DNA of 54,306 nucleotides from Pseudomonadota bacterium (GTDB lineage: Bacteria; Myxococcota_A; UBA796; SXON01), in contig JAUXTN010000253.1 of assembly GCA_030684355.1 (NCBI GenBank), forward strand, positions 1 to 54,306, given 5' to 3'. Under the pieces are notes generated by a model. It had not been told where the DNA came from, ran no database searches, and saw only the letters and a list, made by a program, of their open reading frames with translations. Positions 31,824 to 39,318 of this stretch are shown here, in pieces. Each line of letters opens with the position of its first letter. The stretch's first letter is position 1. The position numbers and the translations under genes were made by a program.

Positions 31824-32462
31824 GTGTCGGCCCTGCCGGACCGTGTCCCCTACTCGGGGCGCCTCGTCTTCGAGGAGGACGTCCACCGCTACCGCCTCGA
31901 CGGAGAGGTCATCCCTGGCATCACGTCCGTCCTGAAGCGGGCCGGGATGATCGAGGATGGCTTCTACAGCACAGAGGCCCGCGACCGCGGGACGGCCGTG
32001 CATCTCGCGATTCAGTACCTTCTCGAAGGCTGCCTCGCTTTCGAGACGGTCGACCCCTCGCTCCTGGGCTACGTGGAAGCCTTCCAGCGGTTCGTAACCG
32101 AGTCCGGGATCGAGTTCCTCGAGCGGCCCGAGCTGCTCGTCGGATCCGAGACGCTCCGCTACGCGACGCTGGTCGACGGGGTCGGGCGGATCGGGCGGCA
32201 GGTCTACGTCCTCAACTGGAAGAGTGGCGCCGCAGAGCCCTTCCACCCCGTCCAGGCCGCCGGCGAGGCGATCGCCTACGTCGAGGCCTACGGCGCCGCC
32301 TCCATCTGGACCCTCGGGCGCGCCGCCCTCTACCTCGGCAACGACGGCCGGTACAGCTTCCACGAACACAAGCGCAAGGGCGACCTTGACGACTTCCGCG
32401 CGGCGGTCCGCGTGGCCCATTGGAACGAACAGCACGGGCAGAGCGCCCGGAAGGAGAACTGA
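31824..32462 (+). CDS. PD-(D/E)XK nuclease-like protein with an altered motif
   Basis: A 212-residue protein with a GTG start and AGAGGCG upstream. It follows the RecB/Cas4-like nuclease pattern: Arg-Gly-Thr-Ala-Val-His60, Leu-Val-Asp118-Gly-Val-Gly, then Val-Leu-Asn131-Trp-Lys133, and Gln144 with Tyr152. In active members the middle motif is (D/E)-x-K; here Asn131 replaces the acidic residue. The enzyme may be inactive, or the ligand may come from elsewhere. It is adjacent to the annealing-like protein, as a 5' exonuclease partner would be. Confidence 0.65.
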   Translation: MSALPDRVPYSGRLVFEEDVHRYRLDGEVIPGITSVLKRAGMIEDGFYSTEARDRGTAVHLAIQYLLEGCLAFETVDPSLLGYVEAFQRFVTESGIEFLERPELLVGSETLRYATLVDGVGRIGRQVYVLNWKSGAAEPFHPVQAAGEAIAYVEAYGAASIWTLGRAALYLGNDGRYSFHEHKRKGDLDDFRAAVRVAHWNEQHGQSARKEN

Positions 32463-32463
32463 G

Positions 32464-33174
32464 ATGTCCGCAGTCCCGAGGATCGAATTGGTGGGGCCCG
32501 AACCCGAGCCGGAGCACAAGACCGCCCTCGAGCGCCGAGTGATCGAGATCAAGGAGAAGGCGCTGGGCCTCGTCATCGAGACGGCCGAGGACTTCAAGGC
32601 CGCGAGCGAGTTTCTCGTGCGCGTGAAGACGGCGCTGAAGGAAGTGGACGACACCTACGACGCCAGCATCGAGGCCGCGCATCGGAGCCACAAGGAAGCG
32701 CTCGCGCTCAAGGCGAAGTTCGCCGGCCCCCTGCTCGCGGCCGAGAAGACCGTGAAGCCGCTCATGGCGACGTACAAGGATCAGGAAGAGCGCAAGCGCC
32801 TCGCCGAAGAGCGGCGCCTCCAGGAGCTCGCGAAGAAGCAGGCCGAAGAGGACCAGCTTCAGGCCGCTCTCGACGCCGAGAACGCGGGGGACGCGGAGGC
32901 CGCGCTCGAGATCATCGCCGCTCCGGTACAGGCGCCCGTCGTCGTCGTGAAGTCCACGACAAAGGCGGCCGGGGTGAGCTTCCGGAAAGTGCGGAAGGCC
33001 CGGGTGACGAGCTTCAAGGCGCTCGTGGTCGCCGTCGCGGAAGGGAGGGTGCCGTTGATGGCGCTCCTGCCGAACCAGGCGCACCTCGACAACCAAGCCG
33101 CCGCGCTCGGAGCCGAGTTCGCGTACCCCGGCGTCGAGAGCTACGAAGAGACGATCGTCTCGGGGCGGGGGTGA
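32464..33174 (+). CDS. Coiled-coil protein of the recombination region
   Basis: A 236-residue protein one base after the nuclease gene. Residues about 20-130 are a long helical coiled coil rich in Glu, Lys and Ala. Residues 150-236 form a separate domain with 'FRKVRKARVTSFKALVVAV' and a 'LPNQAHLDNQAAALG' segment. Proteins of this two-part shape are found beside annealing proteins and exonucleases in many phages, without an established activity. It may regulate or tether the recombinase; that is inference. Confidence 0.6.
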   Translation: MSAVPRIELVGPEPEPEHKTALERRVIEIKEKALGLVIETAEDFKAASEFLVRVKTALKEVDDTYDASIEAAHRSHKEALALKAKFAGPLLAAEKTVKPLMATYKDQEERKRLAEERRLQELAKKQAEEDQLQAALDAENAGDAEAALEIIAAPVQAPVVVVKSTTKAAGVSFRKVRKARVTSFKALVVAVAEGRVPLMALLPNQAHLDNQAAALGAEFAYPGVESYEETIVSGRG

Positions 33175-33177
33175 GAC

Positions 33178-33612
33178 GTGGGAGACGTCCTCTCCATCAC
33201 CGAATGCTCGTCCTGCCTGGGCGACCACACCGACCTGCCGCTCCAAGACGAGCCAACCGGTAGACCGGCCCCGCGGTTCGTTGTCTGCCCCACCACAGGA
33301 GCCCGGGTCTGGGTGTTCGATCGGCCCGGCAGGGAGGGGGAGTGCCCCCTCTCCGTCTCGGCAGCCATCTCTTCCCCCATGCCCCTCGCCGCCGAGGGCG
33401 TCACCGAAGCCCGCAAGCGTGCGGCCGAGGCTGAGGACTACGCCCGGCTCCGGCTCGACGGCATCCTCGTCGAGGCCCGCGCGATCTGCGCCGTCGTCGG
33501 CCTCGTCCCGCTCTCCCGGCTCGAGGGCATCGTCGAGCCGCGGAAGCACAGGAAGAAGGGCCGGAAGCCCGCTACCCGCAAGGCGAAGGGCGGGGAGGCG
33601 CCGACCCCATGA
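33178..33612 (+). CDS. Protein with N-terminal Cys pair and basic tail
   Basis: A 144-residue protein with GTG start 3 bases after the previous stop. It has Cys-Ser-Ser-Cys near the N-terminus, another Cys near 37, a helical middle (about 70-110) and a Lys/Arg-rich C-terminus (Lys-His-Arg-Lys-Lys-Gly-Arg-Lys). Nucleic-acid binding is plausible. Family not recognised. Confidence 0.58.
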   Translation: MGDVLSITECSSCLGDHTDLPLQDEPTGRPAPRFVVCPTTGARVWVFDRPGREGECPLSVSAAISSPMPLAAEGVTEARKRAAEAEDYARLRLDGILVEARAICAVVGLVPLSRLEGIVEPRKHRKKGRKPATRKAKGGEAPTP

Positions 33613-34361
33613 AGATCCCCCGCGGTTTCTTCCCCTCCAAGGCGACAGCGAAGGGCAAGGATGCCCCGTCGAACCTCGCCGACTGCAACCTCGTCGTGCG
33701 GGACGGCTCGGCCTACCTCTGCGCGACGGACGGCCACATCGCCGTCGTGGTCCTGGCCGAGGAGTACGACCCCGTCGCGGATCTCCCCGGCCACATCCCC
33801 GTCGAGGCCGTCGAGGGCGCCGAGACGAACCGGACCGACGAGTGGAACCCGCGCATCACGGCCGGGCCCGGAGCCGTCATTGTCGACCTCTCGGAGCGGC
33901 CACAACAGATCCTCTCGGCGAGTCGCTCCGAAGGGGCGCTCTATCCGGACCTCCTGACGGTCGCGCAGCGGGCGTGGGCCACGCCCCCGAGGGCCATCGC
34001 CCGGCTCAACGTGAAGCTCCTCTCTCGCCTCGCCCGCGCCATCGGGACCGAGGCCATCGAGCTCGGGATCCACGGAGAGGGCGGGCGGTCGTTCATCACC
34101 GTGCGGCGCGCCTACGAGGACGACCGCTTCATGGCGCTCCTCGCCCCAATGGCGCCGGCCGACGCTCCGGCCCCGGCGCACAGGAAGGCGGCCGACGACG
34201 AGGAGCGGGACGACCAGACCAAGTCCCTCCTGGACGAGATTCTCGAGAGCTTCGGGAAGGAGCGCGAAGAGGACGAGCCGGAGCCGGATGCCGACCGACA
34301 GGCGGACGCCCCCGCTTCGGTCTCGGCCGGAGCCGACGACGAGGAGGACGACGATGTCTGA
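33609..34361 (+). CDS. Sliding-clamp-like protein (DnaN fold candidate)
   Basis: A 250-residue protein starting by ATGA overlap. Residues 34-45 'SAYLCATDGHIA' carry the Ala-Thr-Asp-Gly-His motif typical of DNA polymerase III beta clamps. Later segments include 'LYPDLLTV', 'AIELGI' and a strand 'SFITVRRAY' before 'MALLAPM', comparable with the 'vlMP' close of clamp domains. It is about two-thirds of a normal clamp. The last 60 residues are a highly acidic tail, possibly a DNA mimic or a binding tail for the host replisome. It is an inference by motif. Confidence 0.5.
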   Translation: MKIPRGFFPSKATAKGKDAPSNLADCNLVVRDGSAYLCATDGHIAVVVLAEEYDPVADLPGHIPVEAVEGAETNRTDEWNPRITAGPGAVIVDLSERPQQILSASRSEGALYPDLLTVAQRAWATPPRAIARLNVKLLSRLARAIGTEAIELGIHGEGGRSFITVRRAYEDDRFMALLAPMAPADAPAPAHRKAADDEERDDQTKSLLDEILESFGKEREEDEPEPDADRQADAPASVSAGADDEEDDDV

Positions 34362-34704
34362 GACACAGGCCGGGCTCTTCGAGCCTCAGCCGGGGCTCGG
34401 CACGGCTCGCTCTGACCGCAAGCTCGAGGGCCTCGCGGCGAAGGCCGAGAAGACCGGGAGCAAGTTCATCTCGATTGCGCAGGCCGTGATTCGCGCGCTC
34501 GCGATCGACAAGGAAACACTCACATCCGACGACGTCCGGGCGCTGCTCGGGAACCCCTCGGGGCTGGACCCGCGGACGCTGGGATGCGCCTTCAGGGCCG
34601 AGCGCATCGCCGGGCGGATCCGCTCGACCGGCGAGTGGCGCGTATCCACCTTCGCCTCGCGCAACGGGGGCGTCGTGCGGGTGTGGAAGGGGGCCGGGAA
34701 GTGA
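34354..34704 (+). CDS. Small winged-helix-like protein
   Basis: A 116-residue protein with GAGGAGG 7 bases before the ATG. Residues about 25-110 have helices and a final beta hairpin with the pattern Thr-Ser-Asp-Asp-Val-Arg-Ala-Leu-Leu, then 'LGCAFRAERIAGRI' and 'VVRVWKG', which suggests a winged-helix fold. Similar small proteins occur with phage replication modules. Function unknown. Confidence 0.58.
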   Translation: MSETQAGLFEPQPGLGTARSDRKLEGLAAKAEKTGSKFISIAQAVIRALAIDKETLTSDDVRALLGNPSGLDPRTLGCAFRAERIAGRIRSTGEWRVSTFASRNGGVVRVWKGAGK

Positions 34705-35417
34705 CCAAGGCGCGCGGGATTCGGCCGAACATTAAACCGCAGCCAGGCCAGAGCTTCGGCCGGTTGGTCGTGCTGCGAGCGGGCGCGGGCTACACCGAGC
34801 CCGGAAACGGCGCGCCCCGCCGCGACTGGGACTGCATTTGCGATTGCGGGAAACCGACGACGGTACGAGAGATGAATCTAAAGAACGGCCATACCCGGTC
34901 GTGCGGCTGTATGAACGTGGACAGCGAGGCGCAGCGCGCGAAGCACACGAACCTCCAGCACGGGGAGGCAAGAAAGGGCCGTCGCACGCCCGAATTTTCG
35001 GTTTGGCGTGCACTACACGACCGATGCCTGAACCCCAAAAACCGGTCATTCAAAGACTACGGTGGCCGGGGCATTACCCTGTGCGACCGCTGGCGCTCGT
35101 CCTACGAGACGTTCCTTGCCGACATGGGCCGGAAGCCAAGCCCCGTCCACAGCATCGACCGCGAGGACAACGACCGAGGCTATGAGCCCGGGAATTGCAG
35201 ATGGGCGACTCCGAGGCAACAGGCGCGGAACCGCCGCTGCAACCGACGACTTTATTTCGACGGAAGGACGCGACTGCTCGTCGAATGGGCCGAGGACTTG
35301 CGTGTTCCGTCGAACGTGATCAGAGCGCGTCTCTCTCGTGGCTGGGCCATCCCGAGGGCGCTAACTACGCCATGCGCCCCGCGCCAGACAGTAGGAGGTG
35401 TGCCATCAGAATTTTAG
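34701..35417 (+). CDS. HNH-like homing endonuclease
   Basis: A 238-residue protein with GTG start overlapping the previous stop. Residues about 50-75 hold Cys-x-Cys-Asp-Cys-Gly and Ser-Cys-Gly-Cys. Then come Trp-x-x-x-x-x-Arg-Cys, Tyr-Gly-Gly-Arg-Gly-Ile, Cys-x-Arg-Trp, and the core Ile-Asp-Arg-x-Asn-Asp-x-Gly-Tyr-x-x-Gly-Asn-Cys-Arg-Trp-Ala. The last 50 residues ('LVEWAEDLRV..NVIRARLSRGW') are the DNA-binding repeat that follows such nucleases. This family is a known mobile intron-less endonuclease type in phages. It lies next to the exonuclease gene, whose start it overlaps. Confidence 0.75.
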   Translation: MTKARGIRPNIKPQPGQSFGRLVVLRAGAGYTEPGNGAPRRDWDCICDCGKPTTVREMNLKNGHTRSCGCMNVDSEAQRAKHTNLQHGEARKGRRTPEFSVWRALHDRCLNPKNRSFKDYGGRGITLCDRWRSSYETFLADMGRKPSPVHSIDREDNDRGYEPGNCRWATPRQQARNRRCNRRLYFDGRTRLLVEWAEDLRVPSNVIRARLSRGWAIPRALTTPCAPRQTVGGVPSEF

Positions 35418-36142
35418 GGATGGATTTAGAAACCACCGGCCTCTCCCCCGCCTCTGACCTGATTATCGAAATCGGCGGAGTCTTCTGGGACACCGACCGC
35501 GAGACGGCGATCGAAGCCGGCGGCTTCCTCGTCCGGCTCCCCGAGGGCGTCGCCCTGGACCCTCGCATCACGAAGCTGACCGGCATCACGCCGGCCGACC
35601 TCGAAGAGTGGGGCGGGGATCTCCCGGACACGCTCCTCCGCATCGGGGCGATGTGCCAGAAGCACGGCGTCTCCTACCTCGTGGGGCACAACGGCCGGGC
35701 CTTCGATCGCGCCTTCCTCCGCGCAGCGGTGGCGCGCCTCGCCGCGTCCCGCCCGGAGATCGACCACCTCCTGACCCTGCCGTGGCTCGACACAATGGAG
35801 GATCTTCCGTTCCCCGAGGAGATGAAGACCCGGAAGCTCTCGCATCTCGCGGCCGAGCACGGCTTTTTGAACCCCTTCCCGCACCGGGCCCTTTTCGACG
35901 TGATGACCTCGCTCCGGCTCCTCTCCTGCTACCCGCTCGAGGAGGTCATTCGGCGCGCCGCGGCCCCCATCGTGACCGTCGTCGCGCTGGTCCCCTTCGA
36001 CCGCAAGCAAGAGGCGAAGGACGCGGGTTTCTTCTGGGATGCGCCGTCGAAGTTCTGGACGAAGCGCATCCGGGACTTCGAGGAGGCGGACCTCGCCCTC
36101 CTCCCCTTCCCGACGCGCGTCGTCTCGCGGGAGGCGCCATGA
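35405..36142 (+). CDS. DnaQ-like 3'-5' exonuclease with C-terminal DUF5710-like domain
   Basis: A 245-residue protein if it starts at ATC 35405, or 240 if at ATG 35420. The ATC is 6 bases after an ideal AGGAGG; the ATG is 21 bases after it and would start the protein at its catalytic strand. Motifs: Exo I Gly-x-Asp-Leu-Glu-Thr-Thr-Gly, Exo II Gly-His-Asn-x-x-x-Phe-Asp, Exo III His-Arg-Ala-x-x-Asp. Residues about 190-240 ('VPFDRKQEAKDAGFFWDAPSKFW') form a DUF5710-like add-on. A proofreading or degradation nuclease of the replication module. The rare start codon is an inference. Confidence 0.8.
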   Translation: MRILGMDLETTGLSPASDLIIEIGGVFWDTDRETAIEAGGFLVRLPEGVALDPRITKLTGITPADLEEWGGDLPDTLLRIGAMCQKHGVSYLVGHNGRAFDRAFLRAAVARLAASRPEIDHLLTLPWLDTMEDLPFPEEMKTRKLSHLAAEHGFLNPFPHRALFDVMTSLRLLSCYPLEEVIRRAAAPIVTVVALVPFDRKQEAKDAGFFWDAPSKFWTKRIRDFEEADLALLPFPTRVVSREAP

Positions 36143-36741
36143 CGTTCCCGTTCTCCCCGTGCATTTCCCCGCGCACGAAGCTGCCGTTCTGCAACGAGTG
36201 TCTCGAAGACACGACGGAGGAACAGCTCGTGCGCGAGGTCTACGGCCCGCACCCGATCACGGGCCAGACCGTGACCCGATGGGTCCACCGCGGCGGGTGC
36301 CCGGAAGATGTCCGCCCGCAAGAGCCGCGCCCCGCGACCCCGCTGACGCCCCTCTGCCCAACCCTGCCCGCTCCCCTCCCCATCGGCATCCCTGTCGCCG
36401 TGGTCTGTGAGGAGTCCGCGCAGGCGGCCCTCCAGGCGATTCACGAGCTTCAGGAACAGACGAGCGCCTACCGCCGCTTCCTGCGGGCCGGTGCCGCCTA
36501 CCGGGCCAAGACGGGCCGCCCCGTGCCCGGGAGCGCGTGGTCCTTCGCGCATGACGAGGTCGAGCGCCTCGGCCTCCAGCGGCAGCGGGTACAAGAGGCG
36601 TTGGGCTCGTACCGACGGAAGCGCGAGGAGGCGAAGAGGGCGAGCTTCGAGCGGGCCTTCGTGAAGGCGGCCGGTGACTACTTGGAGCAGAGCACCTTCG
36701 AGATCATCGCGTTCGAAGCGCGGTCGCGGGGTGCCTCGTGA
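36139..36741 (+). CDS. Zinc-knuckle plus helical domain protein
   Basis: A 200-residue protein with ATGA overlap. Residues 8-56 hold Cys, Phe-Cys-x-x-Cys and Gly-Gly-Cys-Pro and the 'GPHPITGQ' and 'RWVHR' segments, shared with the 58-residue protein encoded on the other strand at 25183. Then a Pro-rich linker (58-85) and a helical domain (95-200) with many Arg, Glu and Ala. It is a fused version of the small zinc domain. Function unknown. Confidence 0.65.
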   Translation: MTFPFSPCISPRTKLPFCNECLEDTTEEQLVREVYGPHPITGQTVTRWVHRGGCPEDVRPQEPRPATPLTPLCPTLPAPLPIGIPVAVVCEESAQAALQAIHELQEQTSAYRRFLRAGAAYRAKTGRPVPGSAWSFAHDEVERLGLQRQRVQEALGSYRRKREEAKRASFERAFVKAAGDYLEQSTFEIIAFEARSRGAS

Positions 36742-38240
36742 TGGTGCTCGACCTCTTCTCCGGCATCGGCGGAATCAGCGTCGGGCTTGAGGCGGCCGGG
36801 ATGCAGACGGTCGCCTTTTGCGAGCAAGACCCGTACTGCCGAAGCGTCCTCGCGAAGCACTGGCCGGAGGTTGAACAGCATGGCGACATCCGACGACTCG
36901 ACGCTCTCTCTTTTCGCGGACGAGTCGACATGGTCGCCGGTGGTCCTCCCTGCCAAGCCGCCAGCGTCGCCGGAAAGCGGCTCGGGCACGAAGACGACCG
37001 ATGGCTCTGGGGCGAATACCTCCGCGTCATCCGAGACGTCCGGCCCGAGTGGCTCCTGGCAGAAAACGTTCCGGGACTCGTTAGTCTCCGTCCTCTCGGG
37101 CTGGACTGGATTCTCGACGAGCTGGAGGCAGAGGGTTACTCCTGCGAAACGGTCATTGTGGGTGCTGAAGACGTCGGCGCGCCCCACCTCCGGAAGCGAG
37201 TCTGGATCGTGGCCCACGCCGCAGACCGTAGACGGGAAGGCCGCCCGCCCGCTTCGGAAGAAGGTCGATCGTCAGACACGCGGGGAGACACCGGGGAGCT
37301 ACCGGGGCGACCTGGCGGATTACGCAGGAGTGAACTGGCCGACCCCGAGCGCGACGCCCTACGGCTCGTCGAACAACGGGTGTCCGGGGGACGGGCGGGA
37401 GGAGTACGCGACGAAGGGCAAGCCGTCGCTGGCGGGAGCGGCGAAGTGGACAACGCCGTGCGCTCGGGACGAGCACTCTCCCCTGAAGCTGACACGCGGG
37501 GCGGGAAGCGCGGCGAAGGGAAACGACTTCGTAACACCGCTCGGTATCCAAGTCACGCAAGAGAAGAGATGGGGAACGCCCCGGGTGACGACGAACGGCG
37601 GGGCGGGGAAGGATCGCGGAGACAACCGGGCGCGGCTGGAGGACCAGGTCCACGCGAGATGGCAGACGCCCCGGGCGGAGGACGCGGAGTCCTCGGGGAT
37701 GCGTGTGGCGAGGGGCGTTGCCGACACGCTAACGGCCGCGACGAGATGGCCGACCCCGCAAGCGGCCGACGGGGAGCGAGCCTCGGAGTACATCTCACGA
37801 CGGGAGGACAACCCGACGCTGCTCGGGGCGGTTCGTTGGCCCACTCCGACGGCGGGCGATGCGGCGTCGGCGGGGAATCGAAACCTCGAAGGGTCTGCGG
37901 CGCACGACGGGACGAGCCTGACGGATGCCGTTGCGGGCGGACAGGCGCCCCGCGCTGGCCGGCGGGCCGCTTCCAGCGGCAGCACGAATGGGAGCCGCCG
38001 CGCGTCCTCCCGAAACCGGAAGCCGCCCTCGGATGGCTCGGGTTCGGCGAAGACGAGCTCGGCGTCCTCGAAGACGGATCTCTCCTGAATCCCGATTGGG
38101 TGGAGGTGCTCATGGGCTACGAAGTGGGGCACACGAAGACGCACTGCTCGACGCGCAACGATCGGCTACGGGCGCTCGGCAACTCCGTCGTGCCGCAGGT
38201 CGTCGAAGCGATCGGGTACGCGATCCGGAGCGTCCCGTGA
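36741..38240 (+). CDS. C5-cytosine DNA methyltransferase (Dcm family)
   Basis: A 499-residue protein starting at ATG 36741 (overlap TGATG). Motif I Asp-Leu-Phe-Ser-Gly-Ile-Gly-Gly (residues 4-11), motif IV Gly-Gly-Pro-Pro-Cys71-Gln with the catalytic cysteine, motif VI Glu-Asn-Val (108-110), motif VIII Arg-Lys-Arg-Val-Trp, and motif X Leu-Gly-Asn-Ser-Val-Val-Pro-Gln near residue 475 are all present. It transfers methyl from AdoMet to cytosine C5. Residues about 165-405, where the target recognition domain lies, are low-complexity (Gly/Arg/Ala/Asp). This same stretch encodes another protein in the +1 frame. The activity probably protects phage DNA from restriction. Confidence 0.85.
   Translation: MVLDLFSGIGGISVGLEAAGMQTVAFCEQDPYCRSVLAKHWPEVEQHGDIRRLDALSFRGRVDMVAGGPPCQAASVAGKRLGHEDDRWLWGEYLRVIRDVRPEWLLAENVPGLVSLRPLGLDWILDELEAEGYSCETVIVGAEDVGAPHLRKRVWIVAHAADRRREGRPPASEEGRSSDTRGDTGELPGRPGGLRRSELADPERDALRLVEQRVSGGRAGGVRDEGQAVAGGSGEVDNAVRSGRALSPEADTRGGKRGEGKRLRNTARYPSHAREEMGNAPGDDERRGGEGSRRQPGAAGGPGPREMADAPGGGRGVLGDACGEGRCRHANGRDEMADPASGRRGASLGVHLTTGGQPDAARGGSLAHSDGGRCGVGGESKPRRVCGARRDEPDGCRCGRTGAPRWPAGRFQRQHEWEPPRVLPKPEAALGWLGFGEDELGVLEDGSLLNPDWVEVLMGYEVGHTKTHCSTRNDRLRALGNSVVPQVVEAIGYAIRSVP
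36880..38088 (+). CDS. Overlapping +1-frame gene inside the methyltransferase, Trp-Pro-Thr-Pro repeats
   Basis: A 402-residue open frame wholly inside the methyltransferase gene, with GGAGG 9 bases before ATG 36880. It starts with a Ser/Thr/Pro/Gly-rich region and then holds seven spaced copies of the motif Trp-x-Thr-Pro-x-x-x-Asp (WPTPQT, WPTPSA, WTTPCA, WGTPRV, WQTPRA, WPTPQA, WPTPTA). I recall proteins of this type (opening with SLF...SxSGSG and carrying WPTPTAxDA repeats) overlapping Dcm genes in many phages. The methyltransferase sequence is low-complexity over this same span, as expected if this frame is under constraint. The function is not known to me. Confidence 0.62.
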   Translation: MATSDDSTLSLFADESTWSPVVLPAKPPASPESGSGTKTTDGSGANTSASSETSGPSGSWQKTFRDSLVSVLSGWTGFSTSWRQRVTPAKRSLWVLKTSARPTSGSESGSWPTPQTVDGKAARPLRKKVDRQTRGETPGSYRGDLADYAGVNWPTPSATPYGSSNNGCPGDGREEYATKGKPSLAGAAKWTTPCARDEHSPLKLTRGAGSAAKGNDFVTPLGIQVTQEKRWGTPRVTTNGGAGKDRGDNRARLEDQVHARWQTPRAEDAESSGMRVARGVADTLTAATRWPTPQAADGERASEYISRREDNPTLLGAVRWPTPTAGDAASAGNRNLEGSAAHDGTSLTDAVAGGQAPRAGRRAASSGSTNGSRRASSRNRKPPSDGSGSAKTSSASSKTDLS

Positions 38241-38659
38241 TCCGCCTCCTCCTCGACCCGCCCCGCTTCGAGAGCGACGAGCCGATCGGGCGCCACGCGC
38301 TCGCGGAGCTGGTCTCCGACGCCTGCCGTCGCGACCACATGAAGATCCTCATCCGGGTCTGCAAGCTCCCGAACCCTTCTCGAGAGATCCGGAACGAGGG
38401 GATCGAGAAGACGTGCCAGAAGTGCGGCGGCGCCTTCCGCGTCGTCGACCGCTCCGACTGCCGCGCCCTGTGCTGCCGGGCTTGCCGGAAGGTGGCGCCG
38501 GCCAGGACGCCGAACGCGCGGAAGTCACTCCTGCCGTTCGAGAAGCGGCCGGTGGTGGCCGCAGTCTGCGCCGAGTGCAAGGCGCCGCTACCCGAGGTCG
38601 GGCATGCGGGGAACCTTTGTCTGGAATGCGCGCCCATGAACGCGAGGGTGAGCGCGTGA
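38237..38659 (+). CDS. Protein with two zinc ribbons
   Basis: A 140-residue protein with GTG start overlapping the methyltransferase stop. Cys-Gln-Lys-Cys-Gly-Gly with Cys-Cys-Arg-Ala-Cys forms a first zinc site; Cys-Ala-Glu-Cys with Cys-Leu-Glu-Cys forms a second near the C-terminus. The N-terminal 45 residues are an alpha/beta part. A nucleic-acid- or protein-binding role is likely. Family not recognised. Confidence 0.62.
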   Translation: MIRLLLDPPRFESDEPIGRHALAELVSDACRRDHMKILIRVCKLPNPSREIRNEGIEKTCQKCGGAFRVVDRSDCRALCCRACRKVAPARTPNARKSLLPFEKRPVVAAVCAECKAPLPEVGHAGNLCLECAPMNARVSA

Positions 38660-38850
38660 GCGGGGGCTGGCCGTGGGCCGATCCCCCGAAGCCGATGATG
38701 CACGAGCCGGGGCCGCCGTCCAAGCCCTTGCTCTACGGCCCCACCGGCGAGCCGCTCGTGTCAGTCCCCCGCGTCGTCGGATTCAAGCCGGTCATGCCAC
38801 CGAACGTGGTTGAGCCTGGGAATCGTGGACCGGTGAGGGGGAGCGCATGA
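38656..38850 (+). CDS. Small proline-rich protein
   Basis: A 64-residue protein with GTG start, rich in Pro, Gly and Val and without clear secondary structure. The motif 'GGWPWADPP' opens it. It is coupled to both neighbours by 4-base overlaps, which supports it as a real gene. No function can be assigned. Confidence 0.5.
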   Translation: MSGGWPWADPPKPMMHEPGPPSKPLLYGPTGEPLVSVPRVVGFKPVMPPNVVEPGNRGPVRGSA

Positions 38851-39092
38851 CCGCCCCCACTCACGCCGGCCGCCTCGCGTTCGTCCCGGTCTGGGCGTGG
38901 ACCGGCGACGACCCCGTCGTCATGCCCCGCTGGGGGCTCCCTGATTCGCTCGTGGACGTCGCCGCGTGGCTCCAAGTGGCCGCGTGCGAGGCGCTCGAGA
39001 TCGAGCCGACCTTCCGCCTCGACCTGTACCCGACCGGCCCCTGGGAGGCCCGGCTCTGGCGGTTTGAGCGGTGGGTGGGAGGTGGGAGGTGA
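38847..39092 (+). CDS. Small tryptophan-rich protein
   Basis: An 81-residue protein with ATG overlapping the previous stop. It contains eight tryptophans, with 'VWAWTGDDP', 'PRWGLPDSL' and 'PWEARLWRFERWVGG'. Likely compact alpha/beta. Its stop is 10 bases from the stop of the RHH gene on the other strand. Function unknown. Confidence 0.6.
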   Translation: MTAPTHAGRLAFVPVWAWTGDDPVVMPRWGLPDSLVDVAAWLQVAACEALEIEPTFRLDLYPTGPWEARLWRFERWVGGGR

Positions 39093-39102
39093 GAACCGCC
39101 CC

Positions 39103-39297
39103 TCAGCGCCTGGCGCGGCCGCTCTTCAGAACCACGCCGCGCTTTTCGAGGTCGCGTCGCCTCCACTCGTCGTTCACGAGGCGGGTCAGGAGCGCCGTGC
39201 GCGACGTCTCGTCCTCGTCGGCCATCGACGCAAGCCGCGCCTTCGCGACCGGGGGCAGGCGAAACGAGCTGTGCTTGATCTCTTCCACGCCGTACAT
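39103..39297 (-). CDS. Ribbon-helix-helix regulator (CopG-like)
   Basis: A 64-residue protein, the only leftward gene within the early region. An N-terminal strand ('HSSFRLPPV') is followed by two helices ('AKARLASMADED' and 'TSRTALLTRLVNDEWRRR'), the typical RHH layout of small dimeric DNA-binding proteins. A basic C-terminal tail follows. The gene is divergent from a good rightward promoter at 39319-39346, so it may repress that promoter or its own. The frame is open further upstream to 39456, but the ATG at 39297 fits the domain exactly. Confidence 0.68.
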   Translation of the reverse strand: MYGVEEIKHSSFRLPPVAKARLASMADEDETSRTALLTRLVNDEWRRRDLEKRGVVLKSGRARR

Positions 39298-39318
39298 CCT
39301 ACGTCCACCCGAAAGCCC

